Shown here piece by piece: positions 24,916-33,583 of a DNA stretch of 64,000 bases (within the stretch, counting starts at the first letter, position 1; every line of letters starts with the position of its first letter). The position numbers were made by a program, and so were the translations under genes. The notes under the pieces are model-generated. The model worked only from the letters and a program-made list of their open reading frames with translations. It did not search any database and had not been told where the DNA came from. Source of the DNA: an uncultured Lachnospiraceae bacterium. GTDB taxonomy: Bacteria; Bacillota; Clostridia; Lachnospirales; Lachnospiraceae. The DNA lies in assembly GCA_902788555.1 (NCBI GenBank), contig CADAKQ010000006.1, forward strand, positions 29,155 through 93,154, given 5' to 3'.

Positions 24916-24934
24916 ATATATACGATATATACAA
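24912..24934 (+). promoter_or_regulatory. Palindromic operator, candidate YtrA-type GntR site
   Basis: A near-perfect 23-bp inverted repeat (TTGTATATA ... TATATACAA) centred on 24923, overlapping the -10 box. The operon it controls ends with a YtrA-subfamily GntR gene (28485-28856), so autoregulation is likely. The site itself was not demonstrated; the assignment rests on position and symmetry. Confidence 0.6.
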
Positions 24935-24993
24935 TTTTAATAACACTGTGATTTTAAACTCAAAGATATATAGCAAGCTTTATGGAGGTTCTT

Positions 24994-25848
24994 ATGCAGG
25001 ATTTTGAATATGCGATTGAGGTTAATAACCTTACTAAAAAATATGACGGATTTACGTTAGATAACGTGAGCTTTAAGGTTCCGAAGGGAAGTATTATGGG
25101 CTTTATCGGTCAAAACGGAGCAGGTAAGTCCACCACGATTAACGCAATTTTAAATATTGTTAAGAGGGACGAGGGCGAGATTAAGCTGTTCGGTCTTGAT
25201 AATTTAAAAAATGAGACAGAGGTTAAGGAAAATCTTGCTGCCGTATTTGATGAACTTCCGTTTAACGAGGATTTAAATGCAAAGATCCTGTCAAAGGTTA
25301 TGAGTGACATATACAAGAATTGGGATGAAAAGGTATTCTTCAATTATTTGGATTTATTTTCACTTCCGTCGAAAAAGGCATTTAAGAAGTTTTCCAAGGG
25401 TATGAAGATGAAGCTTCAGATAGCGGTGGCGCTTTCACATCACGCAAAGCTTCTAATCATGGATGAGGCGACCACAGGTCTTGATCCGGTTGTAAGAAAT
25501 GAGATACTGGATATTTTCATGGAGTATCTTCAGGATGAGAATAATACAATCTTTATGTCCACGCATATAACCTCCGACCTTGAAAAGATTGCCGATATGG
25601 TTACCTTTATTGATAAGGGAAAGATTATTTTAAGCGGATATAAGGACGAGATTTTGGATAACTACGGAATTATTAAATGTGGTAAGGCTGAATTTGAGAG
25701 TGTTGATAGTGCTGATTACATAGGCATAAGACACACGGATTATGGAGTGGAAATGCTTGTAGATGATAGGCGCAAGGCGGCAGAAAAATACACTGATATG
25801 GTAGTTGATAAGACCACACTTGATGAAATAATGGTATTTTTGGTTTAA
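24994..25848 (+). CDS. ABC transporter ATP-binding protein (YtrB-like)
   Basis: A 284-residue ATPase for the ABC-2 type permeases downstream. Walker A is GQNGAGKST, the signature is KFSKGMKMKLQIAVALSHHAKLL (degenerate SKGMK instead of SGGQ), Walker B is LIMDEATTGLD, and the H-loop is in FMSTHI. The divergent signature is typical of YtrB/NatA-like exporters. ATG 24994 is preferred: GGAGG (24984-24988) lies 5 nt upstream, whereas the in-frame ATG at 24982 overlaps it. First gene of the operon. Confidence 0.9.
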   Translation: MQDFEYAIEVNNLTKKYDGFTLDNVSFKVPKGSIMGFIGQNGAGKSTTINAILNIVKRDEGEIKLFGLDNLKNETEVKENLAAVFDELPFNEDLNAKILSKVMSDIYKNWDEKVFFNYLDLFSLPSKKAFKKFSKGMKMKLQIAVALSHHAKLLIMDEATTGLDPVVRNEILDIFMEYLQDENNTIFMSTHITSDLEKIADMVTFIDKGKIILSGYKDEILDNYGIIKCGKAEFESVDSADYIGIRHTDYGVEMLVDDRRKAAEKYTDMVVDKTTLDEIMVFLV

Positions 25849-25940
25849 AACGAGGAAAGGTGTCGATGCGCTTGCGCAAGCGACACTTTGACGAGAAACT
25901 CCATCGAGCCGTTAGGTGAGATGGTTTGAAACGAGGAAAG
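25841..25940 (+). repeat. 81-bp palindromic insertion flanked by a 19-bp duplication carrying the RBS
   Basis: TGGTTTAAAACGAGGAAAG at 25841-25859 recurs with one change at 25922-25940. Between them lie a GC-rich palindrome (CGCTTGCGCAAGCG, 25869-25882, extended by GTGTCG and CGACAC) and a second hairpin (CCATC with GATGG) containing CGAGCC and GGTGAG. The second copy of the duplication supplies the ribosome-binding site of the permease at 25944. It looks like a small non-autonomous insertion with a long target duplication, or a tandem duplication followed by divergence. Confidence 0.6.
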
Positions 25941-25943
25941 CTT

Positions 25944-26690
25944 ATGAAGAATCTTATTATGAGAGAATTTTATCTGGGAAGAAAGACCATCAGAATTTGC
26001 TTTATCACCATTCTTGCCTTTATTCTTATAGGAAATCTGGTTTTGCTTAGTGCAAGATGCGGAAATATAGCAAAGTATGTTTCCACCGAAAATCTTGATA
26101 TGATATTTCCTTATGTGAGACTGGGCCTTGCTTTTATGGTGTTCTTTGCCTGTATGGATGTAAGCGGAATCATACGTGTGATCTTTTCAGATTATTCCGC
26201 AGGCTTTAATAAATATTTAAATACGACACCTTTGAAAATGGTTAAATTTATCGGAGCAAAATATATCTCAATGTTTATTTTGTTTGTATGTGGTATTCTG
26301 CTTGGATTTATAAATCTTTTTATATCAAATGCAGTGAGCCATACCACCTTAAACAAAGGGGATATAGCTGTTATAGCTTTTCTTTGCGGAATCTTTCTTA
26401 TAGCAGAGCTTTTGGCGGCATTTTTATTTATCAGATTTAGAAAGTCAAGTGTTATTTCCTTTATCGGAATGGTGATTATGATTCTTTTAATGCTTTTGTT
26501 TTTTATGTTTATCGTAAAATCGGGAGTAGGTGACGCACTTGGTGAAGGTGATTATAAAGGTATCTATGATATTGTGACAGGTTTTGCTTTAAAATATATA
26601 TGGATTATGATTATTCTTGTTATTGTTACGGCATTTGCAAGCTTTTACGGTTCATGTAAGGCAGCAAAAAGCTATGGGACAAAGGTATAG
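25944..26690 (+). CDS. ABC-2 type transporter permease
   Basis: A 248-residue integral membrane protein with six predicted helices, including ICFITILAFILIGNLVLL, YISMFILFVCGILLGFINLF, and FIGMVIMILLMLLFFMFIV. It pairs with the ATPase at 24994. ATG 25944 follows GAGGAAAG; an upstream in-frame TTG (25926) is not needed. The conserved early helix ACMDVSGIIRVIFSDYSAGFNKYLNTTP resembles other Lachnospiraceae ABC-2 permeases. The substrate is unknown. Confidence 0.85.
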   Translation: MKNLIMREFYLGRKTIRICFITILAFILIGNLVLLSARCGNIAKYVSTENLDMIFPYVRLGLAFMVFFACMDVSGIIRVIFSDYSAGFNKYLNTTPLKMVKFIGAKYISMFILFVCGILLGFINLFISNAVSHTTLNKGDIAVIAFLCGIFLIAELLAAFLFIRFRKSSVISFIGMVIMILLMLLFFMFIVKSGVGDALGEGDYKGIYDIVTGFALKYIWIMIILVIVTAFASFYGSCKAAKSYGTKV

Positions 26691-26708
26691 ATGAGAGGTG
26701 ATTATAGG

Positions 26709-27482
26709 GTGCGCGGCATTATAAAGAAGGATTTGTATTTGGAAAGAAAAAACATATTTTTATGTCTGGGTGTATATTTGTTTATGGTGATTATTGCTAT
26801 AGTGGCTGTTCTTTTGAAAAAAAATGATTTGGTATTTGCCAAAGAGTTTGGCCTTGATACAAATAATATATCAATGTGCCTTGCGTTGCTTGTGTTTCTT
26901 ATGATTTTCTTCCTACAAAGTAAGGTTTGCGGGATTGATGAAAGAAGAAAATGGAGCTATTTCGGTGCTTCCACACCGCTTACGGAAAAAGGCTTGGTGG
27001 CATCCCGATATACACTAATGTTTATAATTTCATTTACGGGAGTTGTTATCTGCTTTTGCTTTGATGTACTAATCTCGCTGATAACGGGCATTCATACGGA
27101 TAATACTATTGTTTATGTGATGCTTCTTTTTGTAAATATATTTTATGATGCTTTAGAACTTCCTTTTGTCATAAGATATGGAAGCGGCAGAGGAACAAAT
27201 GTTAAGGTTGCGGTACTTTTGACGGTTTTCTTTTTTGTGATTTTATATGCATTATTTGGAGATATTTCGGGCAAGGTAGAGTTCTTTAAGCAGCTTAAGG
27301 ATAATCCGGATATAGCAAAGTACATAAACGGTGAGGCAATAACGGCAAGGCTTATTAATATGGCGGCACCAAAGCTTCTTATGGCGACACTTTTACCGCA
27401 TATAATCGTGTTGTTTTACTATATTTCATATCGTATATCCTGTAAGCTTTATCTAAAAGGAACGGAGGAGTATGATGCGTAG
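26709..27482 (+). CDS. ABC-2 type transporter permease, second subunit
   Basis: A second membrane subunit (about 257 residues, six helices) starting MRGIIKKDLYLERKN, the standard N-terminus of these permeases. GTG 26709 is chosen because AGAGGTG (26694-26700) lies 8 nt upstream; ATG 26691, directly after the previous stop, would add six residues and lacks an RBS of its own. It overlaps the next gene by 11 nt. It forms a heterodimeric exporter with the permease at 25944. Confidence 0.82.
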   Translation: MRGIIKKDLYLERKNIFLCLGVYLFMVIIAIVAVLLKKNDLVFAKEFGLDTNNISMCLALLVFLMIFFLQSKVCGIDERRKWSYFGASTPLTEKGLVASRYTLMFIISFTGVVICFCFDVLISLITGIHTDNTIVYVMLLFVNIFYDALELPFVIRYGSGRGTNVKVAVLLTVFFFVILYALFGDISGKVEFFKQLKDNPDIAKYINGEAITARLINMAAPKLLMATLLPHIIVLFYYISYRISCKLYLKGTEEYDA

Positions 27483-28482
27483 TACGGAAAATGTAATTAC
27501 AGAAAATAATCAAAATAATATGCTGACCGTCAGGAAAAAAATAATCATACAGGTTATTTTGTATGTTATAATATCCTTTGGAATTATGTATGTAACGGGT
27601 GCATTTTATTTAAAGAAGGACGGATACTTAGTAAAGCATAACTTAACTGAGGTTTCTAACTTTTTATACCTGCTTGGAATCTTTTCGCCGCTTATAGCCT
27701 GTGTGATACTCAGATATGCTTCGGGAGAAGGTTTCAAGGATGGAATCATGCTTCCAAAGTTTACCGGACATTTCATGTGGTATTTTATTGCGGTTTTAGC
27801 ACCTCTTTTTATGGGTTTAATTGGCTGTCTCCTTGTAACTTGTTCTTTACACGCCGGTTTTTCCTTCAAGAATGATTACAGCTTTTTTGTAAATATGCTT
27901 AATCCTGCAATATCGCTTGACATGGTTTATTTTAATATGTTTATTTTGCTCGGCGAGGAGCTTGGCTGGAGAGCGTATCTTTATGATAAGCTGGAGAAAC
28001 TTTTCAGATATAAAGAAATTCATACTGATAATAACGGCAAGGATATAGAGAGTAAAGATTTTACAGATATTGCATCAGATGATAATATTTCGGGCATAGA
28101 TAAGCGTGCTATAAACCTTTCAATCATAATCGGCGGAACACTATGGGGACTCTGGCATGCACAGCTTGTTGTGGTATCAGGTCTAAATTATGGCAAGGAT
28201 TACGCAGGATATCCTTATGTTGGAATTATACTTATGTGTATAAGCTGCATTTTCATGGGAGCATTTTTACAGCTTCTTAGAAAGAAGACAGATTCGGTTA
28301 TCGCACCGACCCTTGCACATGCAGTGATAGATTCCTGTATACCGGTAATAGTCACTATATTCCTTTCAGAAAATGAATCAGGCGACATACAGTTTACATT
28401 TGGCATATACGGATTGCTTGTACCTTCGATTGTCGCAGGTATACCAAGCTGGTACTTACTTCTTAGAGAAAGCGGGAAATAA
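27472..28482 (+). CDS. CPBP-family intramembrane metalloprotease
   Basis: A 336-residue membrane protein of the CPBP (CAAX protease and bacteriocin-processing, Abi) family. The motifs are EELGWRAYLYD (paired glutamates plus Arg), GTLWGLWHAQL (His), and APTLAHAVIDS (His), arranged across transmembrane helices. It sits inside the ABC-2 operon, between the permease and the regulator. Such a location suggests peptide processing or resistance linked to the exporter; that is inference. The ATG overlaps the end of the permease gene. The residues 190-220 form a hydrophilic loop. Confidence 0.88.
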   Translation: MMRSTENVITENNQNNMLTVRKKIIIQVILYVIISFGIMYVTGAFYLKKDGYLVKHNLTEVSNFLYLLGIFSPLIACVILRYASGEGFKDGIMLPKFTGHFMWYFIAVLAPLFMGLIGCLLVTCSLHAGFSFKNDYSFFVNMLNPAISLDMVYFNMFILLGEELGWRAYLYDKLEKLFRYKEIHTDNNGKDIESKDFTDIASDDNISGIDKRAINLSIIIGGTLWGLWHAQLVVVSGLNYGKDYAGYPYVGIILMCISCIFMGAFLQLLRKKTDSVIAPTLAHAVIDSCIPVIVTIFLSENESGDIQFTFGIYGLLVPSIVAGIPSWYLLLRESGK

Positions 28483-28484
28483 CA

Positions 28485-28856
28485 TTGGATATAATAATTT
28501 CAAATATGGTGGATGAACCTATCTACCTGCAGATTGAAAATCAGATAAAAGCAAAGATAATGAGTGGGGAGCTTGCTGCGGGCGAGGCTCTCCCTTCGAT
28601 GCGTAATCTCGCCATGCAGCTTCGGATAAGTGTTATAACTACCAAGCGCGCCTACGAGGAACTTGAACGGGACGGCTTCATAGAGTCCTACACCGGACGA
28701 GGTTGTTTCGTCAAGGCACAAAATGCAAAGCTACTTCGGGAGGAAAACTTGCGCCAGACGGAAGAACTGCTGTCTAAAGCAGTGGATAAGGCGAAACTTT
28801 CCGGTATAGGGCTGGAGGAGTTAAAGGATTTATTAGAAAAAAATTATAATAAATAA
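28485..28856 (+). CDS. GntR-family regulator, YtrA subfamily
   Basis: A 123-residue repressor: winged helix (IYLQIENQIKAKIMSGELAAGEALPSMRNLAMQLRISVITTKRAYEELERDGFIESYTGRGCFV) and a short helical dimerisation tail of about 40 residues, as in YtrA. TTG 28485 is the likely start; MDIIISN at the start is normal for the family. It is the last gene of the ABC-2 operon and probably represses it through the palindrome at 24912-24934. In B. subtilis the homologous ytr operon responds to cell-wall antibiotics. Confidence 0.9.
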   Translation: MDIIISNMVDEPIYLQIENQIKAKIMSGELAAGEALPSMRNLAMQLRISVITTKRAYEELERDGFIESYTGRGCFVKAQNAKLLREENLRQTEELLSKAVDKAKLSGIGLEELKDLLEKNYNK

Positions 28857-28925
28857 AATGCAATATATTGCTTATTGACCACGAAAAACACGATTAACAA
28901 GCAATATGTTGCATTTTATTTTTTG
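28855..28925 (+). terminator. Long-stem terminator after the YtrA operon
   Basis: A ~19-bp stem (AAAATGCAA and TTGCATTTT ends, one mismatch) with a ~25-nt loop, followed by TTATTTTTT. It overlaps the end of the regulator gene. Confidence 0.8.
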
Positions 28926-28981
28926 TGAATTTATAATAAGAAGAGTTATTGTGATTAATACAGTTGAAGGGGAAAACATAT

Positions 28982-30094
28982 ATGACACAAGAGATAGTCA
29001 TGATAGAAAAAAAGAGACCGTCTGTGGTTCGTTGGATAATAGTTATTGTGTCGCTTATCGTGGCAGAAATCGTAAACAGATATGCTGTTAATTCAATTGT
29101 AGAAAATATTGCAAACGGTGAAGCTGGCAGAGATGATTTCACGATATTTCATCTGCTTTTTATCGTATCTATAATAGCAGTCTTTTTTCTTACAATACAA
29201 TTTTTAACGCTTATTATGAAATTGTTCGATAAGGAGAAGGCTGTTCCGGTAAGAAAATCGGCACTTGAAAATATAAAGGCAAGACAGGCGGTAGAAGAAC
29301 TAAAAAAGAGCGGACGTATTATAAACATATTAAACGGAATATTATTTTCGATATTGCTTTCTATGATAAGCTTTTCATATATAAGAAGTGGTGGAAGAGA
29401 AAGCTACATAATTGCGGTTGTTGTTTTGATTTATATTTTTATGATGAATCCAATAAAGTTTATAGCGTCGGCTTTGGTAAAGGATAACAATGATATTTTG
29501 ATTGATAAATGTGATCCTGTGACTTATTTTGATATAGTTGAGCTTACTGCACTTGAATCATCAAATTTCAGAAAGCATAACAATTCCAATCTGATTAGAA
29601 TAGCAGCATGTTATTATATGGGGGACTATGATGAACTGTTTAAACAGCTTGATATATATGAAAGAAAAAATTTAAAGGTCAATGAGGGAATAAATGCCTT
29701 GTATTACAGAGGGGCAGCCTTTATCTATATAGGAAATGCGGACTCATTTAATGTGGTATCTGCAAAGCTTAATGACATTGAAACCAATATAAAGCTAACT
29801 GTAAGTGAGATGGCACTTGCCAAGGATGTAAGAAAAAGCTGGCAGATTATGATTGGTGCCTTTGGAGATAATCCTGCAAGTGTAAAGGGCTTGATTACAG
29901 AAAAAATGAAGCAAAGTAATAAGCAGCTTTTTAGAATAGAGCTTACATATTATCTGGCGCTTGCCCAATTAGCAGAGGGTGACGAAGAAACATCAATCTT
30001 AAATCTGAAATATGTAGCTAAAAACGGTGGAACGACTGTGTTTTGCATCAAAGCAAAAGAAATATTATGGTCAAAGGGGATAAGCTTAGAATGA
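28982..30094 (+). CDS. Membrane protein with TPR-like C-terminus, unknown function
   Basis: A 370-residue protein: four hydrophobic segments in the first ~160 residues (IIVIVSLIVAEIVNRY, LLFIVSIIAVFFLTIQFL, NILNGILFSILLSMISF, IIAVVVLIYIFMMNPIKF), then a ~200-residue helical cytoplasmic region with a TPR-like feel (LIRIAACYYMGDYDELFKQLDIYERKN, ALYYRGAAFIYIGNADSFNVVSAKL, LAQLAEGDEETSILNLKYV). ATG 28982 follows GAAGGGG; starts further upstream look unlikely. It heads a tight operon to 33082. The family name is not known to me. Confidence 0.75.
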   Translation: MTQEIVMIEKKRPSVVRWIIVIVSLIVAEIVNRYAVNSIVENIANGEAGRDDFTIFHLLFIVSIIAVFFLTIQFLTLIMKLFDKEKAVPVRKSALENIKARQAVEELKKSGRIINILNGILFSILLSMISFSYIRSGGRESYIIAVVVLIYIFMMNPIKFIASALVKDNNDILIDKCDPVTYFDIVELTALESSNFRKHNNSNLIRIAACYYMGDYDELFKQLDIYERKNLKVNEGINALYYRGAAFIYIGNADSFNVVSAKLNDIETNIKLTVSEMALAKDVRKSWQIMIGAFGDNPASVKGLITEKMKQSNKQLFRIELTYYLALAQLAEGDEETSILNLKYVAKNGGTTVFCIKAKEILWSKGISLE

Positions 30095-30633
30095 AAAACA
30101 TTGATTTAATAATTAAGCGTATAAAAAATGAATCCAAAGCTAAGATTATAGGCGGCCTTATAGCAATAGGTATTATATTGATATATTGCTTAAAGGCATA
30201 TAATGAGGAGCTTTTAGGTACATTTGGCATAATAGTTGTATGCGTAATACTTTTACTTTTTATTGTACTTACGATTGATGGATGTATGAGATATAAAAAT
30301 CCTTTGAAAAAATATCCGGGTATTGAAAGGATGGCAAGTATCATTGACGCATCCGAAGGTCCAAGATATGAAGACAGATACATATATATCATAGAAAATA
30401 TTCTGATAATAAAGGCTCGTATATATGATATGACATATCTTGAGGATATCTATGCAATTTATCGTGAAAAAATGACTACAAGGGAGATACAAAATATCGT
30501 TCTTCGTACAAAGAATCGAAAGACAGTCATAAATGTGGCGGGTATGAATAAAGAAGAGATTAATAATTATATGACCAAGATAAAAGGCTTCTGTCCGAAT
30601 GCAGTGTTAGGGAGGAAACATGGAAAAATATAA
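30091..30633 (+). CDS. Two-helix membrane protein, unknown
   Basis: A 180-residue protein, overlapping the previous stop by 4 nt (ATGA), with two transmembrane helices (IIGGLIAIGIILIYCL, LLGTFGIIVVCVILLLFIVLTI) and a ~110-residue cytoplasmic domain (YPGIERMASIIDASEGPRYEDRYIYIIENILIIK...). The latter could be a small PH-like or Ig-like fold, but I cannot assign it. The overlap suggests coupling to the TPR-like protein before it. AGGGGA lies upstream. Confidence 0.7.
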   Translation: MKNIDLIIKRIKNESKAKIIGGLIAIGIILIYCLKAYNEELLGTFGIIVVCVILLLFIVLTIDGCMRYKNPLKKYPGIERMASIIDASEGPRYEDRYIYIIENILIIKARIYDMTYLEDIYAIYREKMTTREIQNIVLRTKNRKTVINVAGMNKEEINNYMTKIKGFCPNAVLGRKHGKI

Positions 30634-31030
30634 ACATATAGTTCAATATTATGAAACAGACAAAATGGGCATAGCGCATCATTCAAATTATATAAGATGG
30701 ATGGAAGAGGCAAGGGTTGATTTCCTGTCACAGATTGGATGGGATTTCGCCAAGCTTGAAGAGATGGGGATTGCCTCGCCGGTAACTGCACTTGACTGTA
30801 AATATAAGACAAGCTGTACATTTTCCGACGAGGTTTACATAACTGTTAAAATTGAAGAGTTTAAGGGAGTGAGACTCAAGCTTTATTATGAAATGAAAAA
30901 TAAGGATGACAAGGTCTTGTGCGAGGCGCATTCAGAGCATTGCTTTTTGAATATGGATGGAAAGCTGTTAAGATTGGAAAAGGAGTATCCTGATTTTTAT
31001 AAGGCGCTTATGGATTTAATGGAGGAATAA
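30620..31030 (+). CDS. Acyl-CoA thioesterase, YbgC/FadM-like hotdog
   Basis: A 136-residue 4HBT hotdog-fold protein with the motif YYETDKMGIAHHSNYIRWMEEARVDFL, in which the catalytic Asp (TDxxG) and HxNY are present. The likely activity is hydrolysis of acyl-CoA thioesters; the physiological substrate cannot be read. It starts 13 nt before the end of the previous gene, with GGGAGG upstream. Confidence 0.9.
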   Translation: MEKYKHIVQYYETDKMGIAHHSNYIRWMEEARVDFLSQIGWDFAKLEEMGIASPVTALDCKYKTSCTFSDEVYITVKIEEFKGVRLKLYYEMKNKDDKVLCEAHSEHCFLNMDGKLLRLEKEYPDFYKALMDLMEE

Positions 31031-31032
31031 AG

Positions 31033-31902
31033 ATGATTCAAGACATACTACCATATAAATTAAATAACAGCTATCAGCCTGATGCCAAGCCGGATGAGGA
31101 TAGTCTTATAGTAGTATTTAAAGATAACAAGCTTTTGCTTAAGACTGATTCTTCAGGTGAGAATGTGGATTTCCCGAGATTAAAGGATTTTAAAGGTGAT
31201 AGCATATCTGATTTGACATACATTTTTTCAGTGGATGAGGAGAGGTTCTTCCTTGCCGAAGCTCTTTGCCTTAATAATGAAAATCCAGGTTTTGAGACAC
31301 CAGCCGGATATGCGTTTTACAATTTGAGGCGCATCATGGAATATGAGCTTGAGCCTAAAAGGTATATGTATGCTGCATTTACAGCATATCATCTGGCACA
31401 GTGGTATGGAAATAATTCATTTTGCGGCAGATGTGGAAGTAAGGTTATAAAGGATTCCTTTGAAAGAGCGCTTGTATGTCCAAAATGCGGCAATAAGATT
31501 TATCCGCGTATCAATCCGGCTGTTATAGTCGGAGTTATAAACGGTGACAGAATTCTTCTTACAAAATATAAAACGGGCTTTGCGCATAATGCTCTTATAG
31601 CGGGCTTTACTGAGATAGGAGAAACTATCGAAGAAACCGTAGCGAGAGAGGTTATGGAGGAGACAGGCCTTAAGGTAAAAAATATAAGGTATTATAAGTC
31701 TCAACCATGGGGAATTGCAGATGACCTGCTGGTCGGATTCTTCTGTGATGTAGACGGTGATGATAAGATACGTATGGATGAGTCGGAGCTAAAATATGCG
31801 GAGTGGGTAAGTCCGGAGGATATAGTGCTTCAGCCTTATGATTACAGCCTTACAAATGAGATGATGAGGATGTTTAAAGAAGGGAATAGAGTATGGAATT
31901 AA
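31033..31902 (+). CDS. nudC: NADH pyrophosphatase, NudC-like Nudix hydrolase
   Basis: A 289-residue Nudix enzyme with a NudC layout: an N-terminal domain, a zinc ribbon with CGRC and CPKC pairs (~133-151), and a Nudix box GFTEIGETIEETVAREVMEETGL (Gx5Ex7REUxEExGU complete). The motif SQPWGIADDLL replaces the SQPWPFPxS of E. coli NudC but is the same site. Expected reaction: NAD(H) to NMN(H) plus AMP, including deNADding of RNA. It ends 10 nt inside the next gene. Confidence 0.9.
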   Translation: MIQDILPYKLNNSYQPDAKPDEDSLIVVFKDNKLLLKTDSSGENVDFPRLKDFKGDSISDLTYIFSVDEERFFLAEALCLNNENPGFETPAGYAFYNLRRIMEYELEPKRYMYAAFTAYHLAQWYGNNSFCGRCGSKVIKDSFERALVCPKCGNKIYPRINPAVIVGVINGDRILLTKYKTGFAHNALIAGFTEIGETIEETVAREVMEETGLKVKNIRYYKSQPWGIADDLLVGFFCDVDGDDKIRMDESELKYAEWVSPEDIVLQPYDYSLTNEMMRMFKEGNRVWN

Positions 31903-32258
31903 AAAAACTGGAATATGATCTGACCGTATGCAAGGTAGAATCAGAAGAGGATATAGATTTGTCTAAAGATTTTTACTTCATAGGGAAGACTGACGAAGAG
32001 ATATCGCTGGTATGTGAAACTAAAGATGCGCCTGCTCAAACTACAGAGCGTGATGATGGATGGAAGGGCTTTCGTATTCAGGGAGTGCTTGATTTTTCAT
32101 TGATAGGAATTCTGTCCAAGATATCGACAATTCTTGCTGATAATAAGATAGGAATATTTGCGGTGTCAACCTATAATACCGATTACATACTTGTGAAAGA
32201 AGAGAACTTTGACAGAGCACTTGAGGTGTTGACAAAGGAAGGTTATGAGATTAAATGA
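31893..32258 (+). CDS. ACT-domain protein
   Basis: A 121-residue protein with a C-terminal ACT fold: GFRIQGVLDFSLIGILSKISTILADNKIGIFAVSTYNTDYILVKEENFDRALEVLTKEGYEI. The N-terminal half (LEYDLTVCKVES...FYFIGKTDEEISLVCETKDAP) may be a second, divergent ACT-like unit, as in ACT_7-type proteins. These are presumed amino-acid-binding modules; no enzyme domain is attached. It overlaps both neighbours. Confidence 0.85.
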   Translation: MELKKLEYDLTVCKVESEEDIDLSKDFYFIGKTDEEISLVCETKDAPAQTTERDDGWKGFRIQGVLDFSLIGILSKISTILADNKIGIFAVSTYNTDYILVKEENFDRALEVLTKEGYEIK

Positions 32259-33082
32259 ATCTTATAAAAATTGATGATTTGCAGTCAGAAGAACTAAATA
32301 TGTATGTCGCTTGTAATGAAAAGGAGCTGCTTCATTACAATGCACCAAAGGATTACGGTATATTTATAGCTGAAAGTCCAAAGGTTATAGAAAGAGCTTT
32401 AGATGCGGGTTATGAACCTTTATCTATGCTTGTTGAGTCAAAGCAGATAGATGGCGAGGCAAAATGTATTATTGAAAGACTTGGCGATATCCCGATATAT
32501 ACGGCGGATTTTGATATGCTGACAGGTATTACCGGTTTTGAACTTACACGGGGAGCCCTATGTGCTATGCGAAGAAAGGGACTTTCGACAGTTGAGAAGA
32601 TATGCGAGGATAAAAGGCGTATAGTTGTGCTTGACGGTGTAGTTAATCCGACAAATGTCGGTGCGATTATAAGAAGTGCAGCGGCACTTGGTATAGATGC
32701 CGTATTTTTTACCTCTGATTGTGCCGATCCGCTCTACAGAAGAGCTATACGGGTAAGTATGGGAACTGTATTTCAGATACCTTGGACGATTATTGATTGT
32801 TCAAACTTTGAAAATAAATCAGAATATATACATAAACTGAATAATCTTGGCTTTAAAACCGTTGCGATGGCATTAAAAGAAAATTCAATAGGAATTGATA
32901 ATGATTGTTTATCAGAGGCAGACAGGCTTGCTGTTATAATGGGTACGGAGGGTTATGGCCTTTCGGATGACGTGATTAATGCCTGTGATTATACGGCTAT
33001 GATACCCATGTCACACGGAGTGGATTCCTTAAATGTGGCAGCAGCCAGTGCGGTGACATTTTGGGAGCTTGGAAAGAGATAA
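32255..33082 (+). CDS. SpoU/TrmH-family RNA 2'-O-methyltransferase
   Basis: A 275-residue SPOUT methyltransferase. Motif 1 is VVNPTNVGAIIRSAAALGIDAVFFTSDCADPLYRRAIRVSMG, motif 2 is AVIMGTEGYGLSDDVINACDYTAMIPM, and motif 3 is SLNVAAASAVTFWEL. The N-terminal substrate-binding part is short (~105 residues). Likely targets are tRNA or rRNA; the specific site cannot be inferred. ATG overlaps the previous stop (ATGA). Last gene of the operon starting at 28982. Confidence 0.88.
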   Translation: MNLIKIDDLQSEELNMYVACNEKELLHYNAPKDYGIFIAESPKVIERALDAGYEPLSMLVESKQIDGEAKCIIERLGDIPIYTADFDMLTGITGFELTRGALCAMRRKGLSTVEKICEDKRRIVVLDGVVNPTNVGAIIRSAAALGIDAVFFTSDCADPLYRRAIRVSMGTVFQIPWTIIDCSNFENKSEYIHKLNNLGFKTVAMALKENSIGIDNDCLSEADRLAVIMGTEGYGLSDDVINACDYTAMIPMSHGVDSLNVAAASAVTFWELGKR

Positions 33083-33177
33083 ATATATGACTGACATAAG
33101 TTAAATATTATTTAAATTGCAATAGATTTATATCTTGCATAACAAGGATAAAAAAGTATATTTCAGGAGGACTAAAA

Positions 33178-33570
33178 ATGAAGGACATTAAAGAGATAAG
33201 AGAATTTTTCAGCCATGATATGTATGCAGCCGATACAGGAGCATATATCGAAGAGGTGGGAGATAACTATGCAAAGGTAAGTCTTACTTTAAATGCGCAT
33301 CACAAAAATGCAGTAGGCGGTGTAATGGGCGGGGTGTATTTTACACTTGCAGATTTTGCATTTGCAGTTGCATCAAACTGGCAAAAGCCCGGAACAGTTT
33401 CCATCACATCGGATATATCATTTATCGGAGTGCCAAAGAGCGATAAGGTTATTGCTGAAACAGAGCTTATCAAGAACGGAAGAAGTACCTGCTGTTACAA
33501 TGTGCGTGTGACCGATGATTTGGGAACACCGCTTGCGGCAGTTAAGATTGTGGGATTTCATAAGGAATAA
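33178..33570 (+). CDS. PaaI-type hotdog thioesterase
   Basis: A 130-residue 4HBT protein of the PaaI/YdiI type: NAHHKNAVGGVMGGVYFTLADFAFAVASNW. In this subfamily the HxNxxGxxxGG element and the acidic residue of the TLAD helix form the active site. AGGAGG precedes ATG 33178. It starts a second transcript with the next gene. Confidence 0.9.
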   Translation: MKDIKEIREFFSHDMYAADTGAYIEEVGDNYAKVSLTLNAHHKNAVGGVMGGVYFTLADFAFAVASNWQKPGTVSITSDISFIGVPKSDKVIAETELIKNGRSTCCYNVRVTDDLGTPLAAVKIVGFHKE

Positions 33571-33583
33571 AAGGAGTAATAAA

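Noticed and set aside
26691-26708. ATG 26691 as the start of the second permease
   Set aside because: GTG 26709 has a good SD at the right distance and gives the standard MRGIIKKDLY start; ATG 26691 lacks one. Not fully excluded.
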